Counted from the stretch's first letter, positions 1-7,635 are shown. The stretch is DNA of 13,819 nucleotides from JBDTSW01 sp039930945 (GCA_039930945.1 JBDTSW010000059.1:1-13819); one strand, 5' to 3'. Translations and numbers: made by a program. The notes: generated from the letters alone by a model not told the origin.

Positions 1-56
1 CTCGAAGTCGTCGGACGCCTCGAAGACGAGCCCGTCCTCCGACTAGCCCGGCGCGG
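1..56. other. Unassigned window edge
   Basis: These 56 bases lie beyond the stop of the LCP gene. Forward frames 1 and 2 both stay open from the window edge to a TAG (58-60 and 44-46), so either could be the tail of a convergent gene. The stretch is too short to choose, and no start codon or terminator hairpin is clear. I assign nothing. Confidence 0.3.
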
Positions 57-1280
57 CTAGCCCTGGGGGCAGTTGGGCTCGCGCGGGGGGTCGCCGCCGA
101 GGAACTGCTTCGCCGCCTTGAGGCATTCCTCGGGCGAGACCACCAGGTTGCCGGCGGCCGTGGTGGCTGACGGCTTCAGCACCGCGCTGCCATCGTCGCC
201 GCCGATCGCCGCGGCGAAGGCGAGCTGGGGCATCGTCAGCGCGCCCATCGAGGAGACCATCGCCCTGGGCGCGCTCCAGGCGATGATCGGCCCCTTGACG
301 AAGTTGTAGGGGAGCCGGGTGATCGAGGTCATCCGGCCCTTGATCCCGTTCAGGATCAGCTGCTGGAACTGGGTGCGATCCACGTCGGACAGGGAGGGGT
401 CGTCGGGAAGGCCGTCGCCGTTGCAGTCGCCGCTCGTCCGGGTGCGGGCGAGGGTGATCGCCTGGAAGCCGTTGAGGGTGTGCTCGCCCTTCTTCAGGTC
501 AAGCGCAAAGGCCCCGCCGGAGATGCTCGAGCAGACGTCCGTCGGCAGGGTGACGTTGATCCCGCCGAGGGTGTCGATGAACCGCCGGAAGCCGTCGAAA
601 TCGAGGATTGCGACCTCGTCGACGTTGAGCCCGAGCAGGCCCTCGACCGTCTCGATGCTGAGCTTGGCCCCGCCGGTGGCGTAGGCCGAGTTGATCTTCT
701 GCGGCCCCTGGCCGGGCACCTCGGCGAGGGTGTCGCGCGGGATCGAGAGCTTGCGGAAGGTGCCGCCACCGGCGCGGATCAGCATCAGCGTGTCCGAGCG
801 AAACGGCCCCAGCGTGCAGCTCGGGGCTGTCGCCCGGCCACCGCCGACCTCGTCCAGGCACTTCTTCGGCTGCGCCTCCGCGGGCCCGGCGAAGGCGCCG
901 GAGCGGATGTCGGTCCCCAAGACCAGGATCGTCTGCGGGTTGAAGGCCATGAACGGGTTGCCGTCGAGCACCTTCGAGACGCCCCCCGTGAGCTTGGACT
1001 TCTGGATCTGCGCCGAGAACATGAACGCCAGGATCGAGATCGCGAACCAGGCCAGGGCGGCGATCCCCACCCACTTCAGGACCCGGCGGGCGGTCGAGGT
1101 CTCGCCCGGGGCGCGCGGCTCGCGCTCGCTCTTCTTCGCGGCTGGGCGCTTGGGCCCGCCCACCTTGTCGCGCAGGGAGCCAAGCTCGGGTTTGCGGAAG
1201 CGGCTGAGCAGCCCGGGGCGCGAGCGATAGACCTTGTAGTCGGGCCGCTCGGGCGGCCCCCCCTCGTCTGCGGGCGACAT
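57..1280 (-). CDS. LCP (LytR-CpsA-Psr) family cell-wall glycan transferase
   Basis: This is a 407-aa membrane-anchored LCP enzyme. The family moves glycopolymers (teichoic acid, arabinogalactan or capsule) from a polyprenyl-phosphate carrier onto peptidoglycan outside the membrane. A basic, proline-rich cytoplasmic tail of about 66 residues precedes one membrane helix (about 67-88). The LCP domain then shows ILVLGTD (118-124), RSDTLML (161-167), LSIPRDT (178-184), KINSAYATGG (195-204), the LDFDGF/LGGINV region (226-243), LNGFQAITLARTR (269-281) and DVDRTQFQQ (299-307). The conserved Arg and Asp residues that bind pyrophosphate in this family are present. Between R281 and D299 sits an acidic insert, DCNGDGLPDD (285-294), resembling a calcium-binding loop. 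I start at the ATG at 1280, because residues further upstream in frame are antisense to the neighbouring kinase and do not look like protein. No Shine-Dalgarno is visible. The kinase diverges 18 bp away. The glycan substrate cannot be read from the sequence. Confidence 0.93.
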   Translation of the reverse strand: MSPADEGGPPERPDYKVYRSRPGLLSRFRKPELGSLRDKVGGPKRPAAKKSEREPRAPGETSTARRVLKWVGIAALAWFAISILAFMFSAQIQKSKLTGGVSKVLDGNPFMAFNPQTILVLGTDIRSGAFAGPAEAQPKKCLDEVGGGRATAPSCTLGPFRSDTLMLIRAGGGTFRKLSIPRDTLAEVPGQGPQKINSAYATGGAKLSIETVEGLLGLNVDEVAILDFDGFRRFIDTLGGINVTLPTDVCSSISGGAFALDLKKGEHTLNGFQAITLARTRTSGDCNGDGLPDDPSLSDVDRTQFQQLILNGIKGRMTSITRLPYNFVKGPIIAWSAPRAMVSSMGALTMPQLAFAAAIGGDDGSAVLKPSATTAAGNLVVSPEECLKAAKQFLGGDPPREPNCPQG

Positions 1281-1298
1281 CGAGTTCAATACTGCCGC
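1281..1298. promoter_or_regulatory. 18-bp divergent start region between LCP and ROK kinase genes
   Basis: Only 18 bp separate the ATG of the leftward LCP gene from the ATG of the rightward kinase, and neither has a Shine-Dalgarno. The bases at 1288-1293 read AATACT on the plus strand and AGTATT on the minus strand. Each is a fair match to a -10 hexamer, and each lies about 5-7 nt from its start codon. That would suit two leaderless transcripts firing in opposite directions from shared bases. This is inference; no good -35 box was recognised. Confidence 0.3.
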
Positions 1299-2276
1299 AT
1301 GAGCACTACGGTGGGAGTCGACCTTGGTGGTACGAAGATGCTGGTCGGGGTCGTCGACCCCGACGCGTCGGTGCTCTACCGCTCCACCGAGGCCAGCCAG
1401 GGCATCACCGTGGAGGCGATTGTCGACCGGCTCGAGACCGAGGTGCGGCTGGCCCTGGCCGAGCACCCTGATGCCGCCGCGGTGGGACTCGGCGTCCCCT
1501 GCACGATCGATCGCGCCCGGGGGCTCGCCGTCTCGTCGGTGAACCTTCCTCTCGTCGACGTGCCGGTCCGCGAGCTGATGCGAGAGCGGCTTCAGGTGCC
1601 GGTCTTCCTCGACAACGACGCCAACCTCCACGCGCTGGCCGAGCACCGCTTCGGCGCCGCCAGGGGCGCGCGCAACGTCGTCTTGCTGACGATCGGCACC
1701 GGCATCGGCGGAGGCCTGGTGCTCGACGGCGACCTCTTCCGGGGCTCCTCGGGCGCCGGCGCAGAGATGGGCCACGTCGTCGTCAAGTCCGATGGCCCGC
1801 GCTGCCAGGGCAACTGCCCAAGCCGCGGCTGCGTCGAGACGATGGCGTCGGGGACGGCGCTGGCGCGCGACGGCCGCGCCGTCGCCGCCGGCGCTCCCGG
1901 ATCGGCTCTCGGCCGGCTCGCGGCCGCCGGCGAGCCGCTCGACGGCCGGGCGGTCGTGGACGCGGCGCTCGAAGGGGACGCGGCTGCACGAGGGGTCGTC
2001 GAGGCCGCCGGGCGCTATCTCGGGGTGGCGTTGGCGAGCCTCGCGAACACCTTCGATCCCGACGTGATCGTCCTCGGCGGTGGCGTCATCGCCGCCGGCG
2101 AGCTGCTGGTCAGCCCGGCGCGGAGCGAGCTGCGCGCGCGGGCGCTGCCGCCGATGAACCGGGTCGAGGTGGTCGCCGCCGAGCTCGGCCCGGAGGCGGG
2201 CATGATCGGCGCGGCGACGATGGCGCGCGAGGAATTCGAGGCTGTGGCGCCGACCCCGCAGCAGGCCGAGCGCTGA
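1299..2276 (+). CDS. ROK-family sugar kinase (glucokinase-like)
   Basis: This 325-aa cytoplasmic kinase belongs to the ROK family, whose members phosphorylate glucose, N-acetylglucosamine, N-acetylmannosamine or related sugars with ATP; some are repressors. The N-terminal phosphate loop is DLGGTK (8-13). The sugar-binding and catalytic segment is DNDAN (105-109), with D107 as expected catalytic base. A glycine-rich TIGTGIGGG (131-139) and the ROK zinc site (H159, C169, C173, C178, followed by E180) come next, and VIVLGGGVIAAGELL forms the C-terminal nucleotide region. There is no N-terminal DNA-binding domain, so it is a kinase rather than a NagC/XylR-type repressor. The first cysteine spacer is three residues (C-QGN-C), against one in the usual C-x-C-G-x-x-G-C motif. 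The stop overlaps the rsmI start by one base (TGATG), so the two are probably co-translated. The exact sugar is not determined; glucokinase is the default guess. Confidence 0.93.
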   Translation: MSTTVGVDLGGTKMLVGVVDPDASVLYRSTEASQGITVEAIVDRLETEVRLALAEHPDAAAVGLGVPCTIDRARGLAVSSVNLPLVDVPVRELMRERLQVPVFLDNDANLHALAEHRFGAARGARNVVLLTIGTGIGGGLVLDGDLFRGSSGAGAEMGHVVVKSDGPRCQGNCPSRGCVETMASGTALARDGRAVAAGAPGSALGRLAAAGEPLDGRAVVDAALEGDAAARGVVEAAGRYLGVALASLANTFDPDVIVLGGGVIAAGELLVSPARSELRARALPPMNRVEVVAAELGPEAGMIGAATMAREEFEAVAPTPQQAER

Positions 2277-3100
2277 TGGCCGGTCGGCTCACGGTCTGCC
2301 CGACCCCGATCGGCAACCTCGCCGACCTCAGCCCGCGGGCGCGCCAAGCGCTGACCGACGCGGACCTCGTCGCCTGCGAGGACACCCGCCGCGCGGGGCG
2401 TCTGTACGAGCGCCTCGAGATCTCGCGACCGCGCCTGGTCTCCAACCACGAGGGCAACGAGGCCGACCGCGCGGTGCAGATCGCCCAGCAGATCGAGCGC
2501 GGCTCCCGGGTCGTGCTGATCTCAGACGCCGGGACGCCGGTGATCTCCGATCCGGGCTTCCGCCTGATTCGCACCTGCGTCGAGCGCGGCCTCGAGATCG
2601 AGGTGCTGCCGGGGCCCGACGCCGTCACCACGGCGCTGGTGGCCTCGGCGCTGCCCGCCCACCGCTGGCGATTCGAGGGCTTTCTGCCGCGCCGAGCGGG
2701 CGAGCTCGAACGCGTGCTCGGCTCGGCCGAGACGGTGGTCGCCTTCGAGTCGCCGCGGCGACTCCCGGACTCGCTGGCGGCGCTCGCGGCGCTGGCCCCG
2801 GATCGCCCCGCGGCCGTCTGCCGCGAGTTGACCAAGCTCCACGAAGAGGTCTCGCGCGGATCGCTGGCCGAGCTCGCCCGCCACTACCGCGGCGAGGTCA
2901 AGGGCGAGATCGTGGTCGTGATCGCGGCCGCCGAGGCGGCCGCCTCCAGCCCCGACACGGCCTTCGCCGTGGACGCGCTGCGACGCCTCGTGCAGGCGGG
3001 CGCGCGGCCTCGCGCGGCGGCCGGCGTGGTCGCCGCCCTGACCGGCACCCGGGCCAACGATCTCTACCGCGGGCTGACCGGGCGGGAGCCCCGCGAGTAG
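2276..3100 (+). CDS. rsmI: 16S rRNA (cytidine(1402)-2'-O)-methyltransferase RsmI
   Basis: This 274-aa SAM-dependent methyltransferase of the tetrapyrrole-methylase fold adds the 2'-O-methyl group to C1402 in the decoding centre of 16S rRNA. The family signatures appear in order: CPTPIGNLADLS (8-19), ACEDTRR (33-39), NHEGNE (57-62), VLISDAGTPVISDPG (80-94), VLPGPDAVTTAL (110-121), RFEGFLPRR, VAFESPRR, CRELTKLHEEVSRGSLAEL and the closing GEIVVVI strand. The usual PGPSA is PGPDA here, and the usual SGLP is SALP; both look like mild variation. Length is normal for the family. The ATG shares its A with the TGA of the ROK kinase, giving a two-gene unit. In many actinobacteria rsmI lies close to metG; here the MCE operon and two small exported-protein genes stand between them. 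Confidence 0.96.
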   Translation: MAGRLTVCPTPIGNLADLSPRARQALTDADLVACEDTRRAGRLYERLEISRPRLVSNHEGNEADRAVQIAQQIERGSRVVLISDAGTPVISDPGFRLIRTCVERGLEIEVLPGPDAVTTALVASALPAHRWRFEGFLPRRAGELERVLGSAETVVAFESPRRLPDSLAALAALAPDRPAAVCRELTKLHEEVSRGSLAELARHYRGEVKGEIVVVIAAAEAAASSPDTAFAVDALRRLVQAGARPRAAAGVVAALTGTRANDLYRGLTGREPRE

Positions 3101-3120
3101 CCCCGGCGCCGCTCGCTGCC

Positions 3121-3141
3121 GGCGCGGGCTTAATCCGCGCC
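3121..3141 (+). terminator. Hairpin after rsmI, possible weak terminator
   Basis: A perfect 7-bp stem (GGCGCGG with CCGCGCC) encloses a 7-nt loop (GCTTAAT), 20 nt after the rsmI stop. No T-run follows, so it is not a classical intrinsic terminator. It could slow or stop transcription in a high-GC host, or simply separate rsmI from the MCE operon. Confidence 0.3.
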
Positions 3142-3177
3142 CAATCTCCGCGACGCCCTGACGAGGAATTCAACGGC

Positions 3178-3183
3178 TAGGAT
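3178..3183 (+). promoter_or_regulatory. Candidate -10 box (TAGGAT) for the MCE operon
   Basis: TAGGAT fits the TAnnnT pattern common for -10 boxes in high-GC Gram-positives. It lies in the relatively AT-richer part of the rsmI-MCE gap. The nearest -35-like word is CTGACG at 3158-3163, only 14 nt away, which is short. If used, transcription would begin near 3190 and leave a leader of about 120 nt before the first MCE gene. Confidence 0.25.
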
Positions 3184-3233
3184 CGGAATCTCAGATATGT
3201 GTCGGATGCCGGGGAATGGCCTCGGCCGGGACA

Positions 3234-3249
3234 GGGAAAGGGGTTTCCC
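3234..3249 (+). other. Leader hairpin before the first MCE gene
   Basis: GGGAAA pairs exactly with TTTCCC around a GGGG loop, giving a 6-bp stem within the presumed 5' leader of the MCE operon. No T-run follows. Its role is unknown, and a stem of this size can arise by chance. Confidence 0.25.
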
Positions 3250-3298
3250 CCGCGGGAGAGACCCTCGTGGAAGCCGGTGACGAAGAAGTCGCAGACCC

Positions 3299-3305
3299 GG
3301 AGGGG
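3299..3305 (+). promoter_or_regulatory. Ribosome binding site of the first MCE gene
   Basis: GGAGGGG has its GGAGG core 5 nt before the ATG at 3309, which is near-ideal spacing. The alternative in-frame ATG at 3216 has only a GGGG one base upstream, too close to serve. This site therefore decides the start. Confidence 0.65.
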
Positions 3306-3308
3306 TCG

Positions 3309-4682
3309 ATGAACCTGGGCCGCATCGCCGCGCTGGTCGGGCTGGCCGCGGCGTTCGTGCTCGTCCTCGTTGTCCTCTTGGGGGGCAGCAGCGGGCACAG
3401 CTACAAGGTCCTCTTCGACACCGGGGGCCAGCTGGTGCCCGGCAACCAGGTCCTGGTCGGCGGACAGTCGATCGGCACCGTGGACGACCTCGCGCTCACC
3501 GGCGACGGGGAGGCCGAGGTCGCGATCACCGTCTCCGAGCCGCTGCATGAGGGAACGACGGCGCTGGTGCGCTTGGCATCGCTGTCGGGGGTCGCCAACC
3601 GCTACGTCTCGATCCAGCCCGGGCCGAACAACGAGCCCGAGCTCGAGGACGGCGCCACGCTCAGCAGCGACGAGACGACGGCGCCCGTGGACCTCGACCA
3701 GCTGTTCGCCACGCTCGACGACGAGACCCGCAAGAGCCTCCAGGAAGTGATCCAGGGCTCGGCGGTGATCTACGCCGGCAACACCGAGGGCGCGCGCGCC
3801 ACCTACAAGTACTTCGCCCCGGCGCTGCAGTCGACCCAGCGCCTGCTGGCCGAGATCAACCGCGACCAGCGCACGTTCAGCGAGTTCCTCGTCTCCGGGG
3901 CATCGACCGTCGGGGCCGTCGCCGAGCGCCGCAACGACCTCTCGGCGCTGACTCAGAACGCGAACGAGGCGCTGGGCGCGATCTCCGCCGAGAACGAGTC
4001 GCTCGACCGCTCGCTGTCGGCCCTGCCCCCGGCGATGCGCCAGGCGAACACCACCTTCGTCAACCTCCGAGCGGCGCTCGACGACCTCGACCCGCTGGTT
4101 GCGACCGCGAAGCCCGCGACCCGCGACCTGGCCCCGTTTCTCCGGGACCTCCGCCCGGTTGCCGAACGGGCCGTGCCGGTCGTCACCGACCTGCGCACGG
4201 CGGTGGCCACGCCCGGCCCCGGCAACGACCTCACCGACGTCCTCCGAGTCGCCCCCAAGCTCGAGCGCAAGGCGGCCAAGGCATCGAGCTCGGGAATCGA
4301 TGCGATCAACGACTCCGGGCCGAATATCGAGCTGTTCCGCTCCTATTCGCCCGACCTGCTGGCGGCGGTCTCGAACCTGGGCCAGGTCACCGGCTACTAC
4401 GACGGCAACGGCCACTATGCCCGCGTCCTGCCCGCCGGCCTCGGCGCCTTCTCCTACAACGCGGGCACCGAGGAGCTCGAGACAAGCTACGCCAATCCCT
4501 CCGCCCAGCTCGGCTTCTACTCGGCGGCCGGCGCGATCCCGACCCTCTCGCCGTCCGGCTTCGAGCGCTGCCCCGGGACCGGCTCACAGCAGGCGCAGGA
4601 TCTCTCGACGCCGTTCCTCGATGACGTCGGCGGGCAGTGTGACGCCACTCAGATCGGCGTATACCCGGGAGCTGCACCGTGA
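3309..4682 (+). CDS. MCE family protein, first of six (MceA position)
   Basis: This 457-aa protein has an uncleaved N-terminal membrane anchor (about 6-24) and an MCE/MlaD domain from about residue 31 to 106. The domain includes LVPGNQVLVGGQSIGTV (42-58) and the closing strand NRYVSIQPGP (97-106). It is followed by the helical-tail signature VDLDQLFATLDDETR (127-141). The family forms hetero-hexameric rings or tubes that carry lipids across the envelope, with the helical tails extending the channel. A DGNGHYARV motif (365-373) near the C-terminus is shared with the fourth MCE gene. I chose the ATG at 3309 over the in-frame ATG at 3216 because of the ribosome site and because the 30 codons between have only about 70% G/C in third positions, clearly below the gene body. 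The stop overlaps the next gene by 4 nt (GTGA). The transported lipid is unknown. Confidence 0.9.
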   Translation: MNLGRIAALVGLAAAFVLVLVVLLGGSSGHSYKVLFDTGGQLVPGNQVLVGGQSIGTVDDLALTGDGEAEVAITVSEPLHEGTTALVRLASLSGVANRYVSIQPGPNNEPELEDGATLSSDETTAPVDLDQLFATLDDETRKSLQEVIQGSAVIYAGNTEGARATYKYFAPALQSTQRLLAEINRDQRTFSEFLVSGASTVGAVAERRNDLSALTQNANEALGAISAENESLDRSLSALPPAMRQANTTFVNLRAALDDLDPLVATAKPATRDLAPFLRDLRPVAERAVPVVTDLRTAVATPGPGNDLTDVLRVAPKLERKAAKASSSGIDAINDSGPNIELFRSYSPDLLAAVSNLGQVTGYYDGNGHYARVLPAGLGAFSYNAGTEELETSYANPSAQLGFYSAAGAIPTLSPSGFERCPGTGSQQAQDLSTPFLDDVGGQCDATQIGVYPGAAP

Positions 4683-6229
4683 GGCGGATCATCTCGATCG
4701 CCGCGACCCTCGCCGCGGCCGGCGCGCTGGTGGTGCTCGGCACCGGTGCTGGCGGCGAGGGCGAGACCTACGAGGTCAGGGCGATCTTCGACAACGGCGG
4801 CTTCCTCGTCACCGACGAGGAGGTGCGCGTCGCCGGCGCCAAGGTCGGCGTGATCAGCGAGGTCGACGTCACCGGCGCCGAGGAGGCCGTGCATGCCGAC
4901 GGCAGCCCGGAGCCGGGCAAGGCCGTGGTCGTGATGCAGATCGACGACCCTGCCTTCCAGGACTTCCGCGAGGACGCCTCCTGCATCGTCCGCCCGCAGT
5001 CGCTGCTGGGGGAGCGCTTCGTCGAGTGCAAGCTGACAGAGCCGCGCGCTCCCGGCACCGAGCCGCCGCCCGCGATCGAGCCGATCGCCGACGGCGAGCC
5101 CGGCGCGGGCCAGTACCTGCTGCCGCTGGAACGAAACGGCAAGGCCGTCGACCTCGACCTGGTCAACAACATCATGCGCGAGCCCTATCCGGAGCGGTTC
5201 CGGCTGATCCTCAACGACCTCGGCGCCGGCCTTGCCGCCCGCGGCGATGACCTCGAGGCCGTGATCGAGCGCGCCAACCCGGCGCTGCAGCGCACCGACG
5301 AGGTGTTGGCGATCCTCGCCAAGCAGAACAAGCAGCTCGCCCAACTCGCCAAGGACTCCGACACCGCCCTGGGCCCGGTCGCGAGCGAGCGCAAGCGCGT
5401 CTCCGGCTTCATCAACAACGCCAACGTCGCCGCCGAGGCCACGGCCGAGCGCCGCGCCGACCTCGAGGCGAGCCTGCAGAAGCTGCCCGGGTTCCTGACC
5501 GAGCTGCGGCTGACGATGACCAAGCTCGACCGCTTCGCCGAGGCCTCGACGCCGGTGGTCTCCGACCTCGGCGACGCCGCTCCGGCGCTGACCCGGATGA
5601 CGGAGGCGCTGGGGCCGTTCTCGCGCGGCGGCAGCGTCGCGCTGACCTCCCTCGGCGACGCGGCCGAGGAGGCCGGGCCGTCGCTCGTCGCCGCGGACCC
5701 GGTGCTGATCCGGATCCGCCAGGTGGCCGAGGCCTCGGGCCCCCTGGGCAAGGTCCTCTCCGAGCTGCTCGCCAGCCTGCGCCGCAACGACGGCTACGAC
5801 AACCTGATGGGCTTCCTCTTCAACGCCGCCGGCGCGACCAACAGCTACGACTCCTTCGGGCGGTTCGCGCGCCTGCTGATCCCGCTCAACAACTGCGTCG
5901 ACTACGAGGCCTTCCCCGAGTCGGGCTGCGAGTCGTTCTTCTCGAGCACGAGCAAGCAGAAGGCGGCCACCGTCGAACGCGACCTCGGCCCTGCCCAGCG
6001 GGCGGGCGCCCGAGCGCCGCGGGCGCGCTCCGGTGGTTCGACCGGTGACGGCCTCGACTCCCTCGACGCGCTGCCCGAGGCGCCGCAGGACGGCGGGCCG
6101 GGAGCGGGCGAGCCCCCCGCCGGTGAGCCGGCGACGAAGATGCGCGACGCCCGCATCCTGCTCGACTACCTGATCGGCAGCGAGGGCAGGGGCGAGGGCG
6201 GCCGCAAGCGTGGGAAGGGCCGCCGATGA
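4679..6229 (+). CDS. MCE family protein, second of six (MceB position)
   Basis: This 516-aa MCE protein starts with GTG inside the preceding stop (GTGA). It has its own GGGAG ribosome site at 4667-4671, 7 nt upstream. A hydrophobic anchor (about 4-22) precedes the MCE domain, with LVTDEEVRVAGAKVGVISEV (43-62). It is the odd member of the set. The barrel carries two cysteines (C102, C117) on what should be adjacent strands. The tail signature is degenerate (VDLDLVNNIMREPYPER, 157-173, in place of D-x-x-TR). Another cysteine pair sits at C406 and C417. After about residue 422 comes a low-complexity tail rich in Gly, Pro, Glu and Ala that ends in a strongly basic GGRKRGKGRR. The helical middle (about 175-370) is typical of the family. 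It acts outside the membrane as one subunit of the MCE assembly. The tail could bind cell-wall polymers or partners, but that is only a guess. Confidence 0.88.
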   Translation: MRRIISIAATLAAAGALVVLGTGAGGEGETYEVRAIFDNGGFLVTDEEVRVAGAKVGVISEVDVTGAEEAVHADGSPEPGKAVVVMQIDDPAFQDFREDASCIVRPQSLLGERFVECKLTEPRAPGTEPPPAIEPIADGEPGAGQYLLPLERNGKAVDLDLVNNIMREPYPERFRLILNDLGAGLAARGDDLEAVIERANPALQRTDEVLAILAKQNKQLAQLAKDSDTALGPVASERKRVSGFINNANVAAEATAERRADLEASLQKLPGFLTELRLTMTKLDRFAEASTPVVSDLGDAAPALTRMTEALGPFSRGGSVALTSLGDAAEEAGPSLVAADPVLIRIRQVAEASGPLGKVLSELLASLRRNDGYDNLMGFLFNAAGATNSYDSFGRFARLLIPLNNCVDYEAFPESGCESFFSSTSKQKAATVERDLGPAQRAGARAPRARSGGSTGDGLDSLDALPEAPQDGGPGAGEPPAGEPATKMRDARILLDYLIGSEGRGEGGRKRGKGRR

Positions 6230-7635
6230 GGGGCGGAGCCGCCAGCAGGCTCGCGGCCAGCCCGACGATGGTCGGCGCGGTCACCGTGCTGATCTCGATC
6301 CTCGCGGTCTTCCTCGCCTACAACGCCAACAACGGGCTGCCGTTCGTGCCGACATACCGGATCTCGGCCCAGGTACCGGACGCCAACACCCTGCTTCCCG
6401 GCAACGAGGTCCGGATCGGCGGCGTCCGCGTCGGCGTCGTCGAGGACGTGACCCCGGTCCAGGACGAGGACGGCGACCTCAGCGCCACGCTCGACCTCGC
6501 GCTCGACGCCGGAGTCGAGCCCCTGCCCGTCGACTCCACCTTGCTGATCCGCGCCCGCTCGGCGCTCGGGCTCAAGTACCTCGAGATCGGCCGTGGCACC
6601 TCGGACGAGGGCTATGAGCCCGGCTCCACGCTGCCGCTCTCGGCGGCAAAGGTCGAGCCGGTGGACATCGACCAGGTGCTGAACACCTTCGACGATCCCA
6701 CCAGGGTCGCGATCCAGGCCAACCTGGTCGAGTTCGGCAACGCCCTGGCCGGCCGCGGCCCGGCGCTGAACACCGCGATCGGCCGGCTGCGGCCGCTGCT
6801 GCCGCGCTTGCAGAGCGTGATGAAGAACCTCGGCGCCCGGCGCACCCATCTCGCCCGCTTCTTCGACGCCCTCGCCGCGACCGCCGCCGAGGTCGCCCCG
6901 GTCGCGCGTCAGCAGGCCGAGATGTTCGCCGGGCTCGACACCACCTTCGCCGCCTTCGCCGCGGTCGCGCGCCCGTTCATCCAGGAGACGATCTCCGAGA
7001 GCCCGCCGACGCTGGACGTCGCCACCCGCACCCTGCCGCGCCTGCGTCCGTTCCTCGACCACTCGGCGGCGCTGTTCACCGACCTCCGGCCCGGAGTCGA
7101 GTCGCTGCGGGTGAACGCGCCGACGATCGCCACCGCGCTCGAGGTCGGCGCGCCGGTGCTCGAGCGTACGCCCGTGCTCAACGACCAACTCGCCCCGACG
7201 GCCCAGGCGCTCGAGGACTTCTCCGACGACCCGGGAGTCAACGCCGGGCTCGACCGCCTCGAGCAGACCGCCGACATCCTCACCCCGGCGCTGCGCTTCA
7301 TCGCCCCGGCCCAGACCGTGTGCGGATACGGGGGGATCCTGCTGAACAACCTCCGCAGCCTGACCAGCCAGGGCGACGACAAGGGCACCTGGCAGCGTTT
7401 CGAGGTGTTCGAGCCCGCCCTGGGGCCGAACAGCGAGGGCAGCCCCTCCGACGCCCCCGCGGACACGGCCGCCGACGACAACGAGCTGCACTACAACCCC
7501 TACCCGAACACCGCCTCCCCCGGCCAGACGCCGACCGAGTGCGAGGCCGGCAAGGAGGGCTTCCTCCTGCAGCAGACGATCGGCAACGTCCCCGGCGACC
7601 AGGGCATCGTCACCGACCCGGCGTTCCAGCGATGA
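6226..7635 (+). CDS. MCE family protein, third of six (MceC position)
   Basis: This 469-aa MCE protein has its ATG within the stop of the second MCE gene (ATGA). A good AAGGG lies 6 nt upstream. The membrane anchor (about 15-31) runs into FLAYNANNGLPF (29-40), closely resembling the same place in the fourth gene (FLAYTKDLPF). The MCE domain includes LLPGNEVRIGGVRVGVV and LGLKYLEIGRG, followed by the tail signature VDIDQVLNTFDDPTR (146-160). A long helical region then ends in a loop-rich C-terminus with two cysteines. Channel subunits in this family are not interchangeable, and the clear difference between the six proteins supports a hetero-oligomer. It lacks the DGNGHY motif found in members one and four. 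Confidence 0.9.
   Translation: MRGGAASRLAASPTMVGAVTVLISILAVFLAYNANNGLPFVPTYRISAQVPDANTLLPGNEVRIGGVRVGVVEDVTPVQDEDGDLSATLDLALDAGVEPLPVDSTLLIRARSALGLKYLEIGRGTSDEGYEPGSTLPLSAAKVEPVDIDQVLNTFDDPTRVAIQANLVEFGNALAGRGPALNTAIGRLRPLLPRLQSVMKNLGARRTHLARFFDALAATAAEVAPVARQQAEMFAGLDTTFAAFAAVARPFIQETISESPPTLDVATRTLPRLRPFLDHSAALFTDLRPGVESLRVNAPTIATALEVGAPVLERTPVLNDQLAPTAQALEDFSDDPGVNAGLDRLEQTADILTPALRFIAPAQTVCGYGGILLNNLRSLTSQGDDKGTWQRFEVFEPALGPNSEGSPSDAPADTAADDNELHYNPYPNTASPGQTPTECEAGKEGFLLQQTIGNVPGDQGIVTDPAFQR

Noticed and set aside
1..60. Tail of a convergent plus-strand gene at the left edge
   Set aside because: Two forward frames are open, but fewer than 20 codons are visible and there is nothing to recognise.
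480..1298. Upstream extension of the ROK kinase reading frame
   Set aside because: It lies antisense to the well-conserved LCP domain, and the kinase phosphate loop begins right after the ATG at 1299, as usual for the family.
1281..1775. Upstream extension of the LCP reading frame
   Set aside because: It is antisense to the ROK kinase phosphate loop and active site, and the residues have no LCP character.
3216..3308. Earlier ATG for the first MCE gene, adding 31 residues
   Set aside because: It has no usable ribosome site, and its codons have only about 70% G/C in third positions; the ATG at 3309 has a strong ribosome site and gives a typical MCE N-terminus.
3230..3308. Cobalamin or glycine riboswitch in the MCE leader
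   Set aside because: GGAAGCCGGTG and GACCCG recall the cobalamin core, and CGGGAGAGA recalls the glycine aptamer. The pairing partners and the conserved CCGCCACTGT or CTCTCAGG parts are missing.
7320..7631. Upstream extension of the fourth MCE gene
   Set aside because: It overlaps the conserved end of the third MCE gene; the ATG at 7632 gives the ATGA overlap seen at other junctions and a normal membrane anchor.
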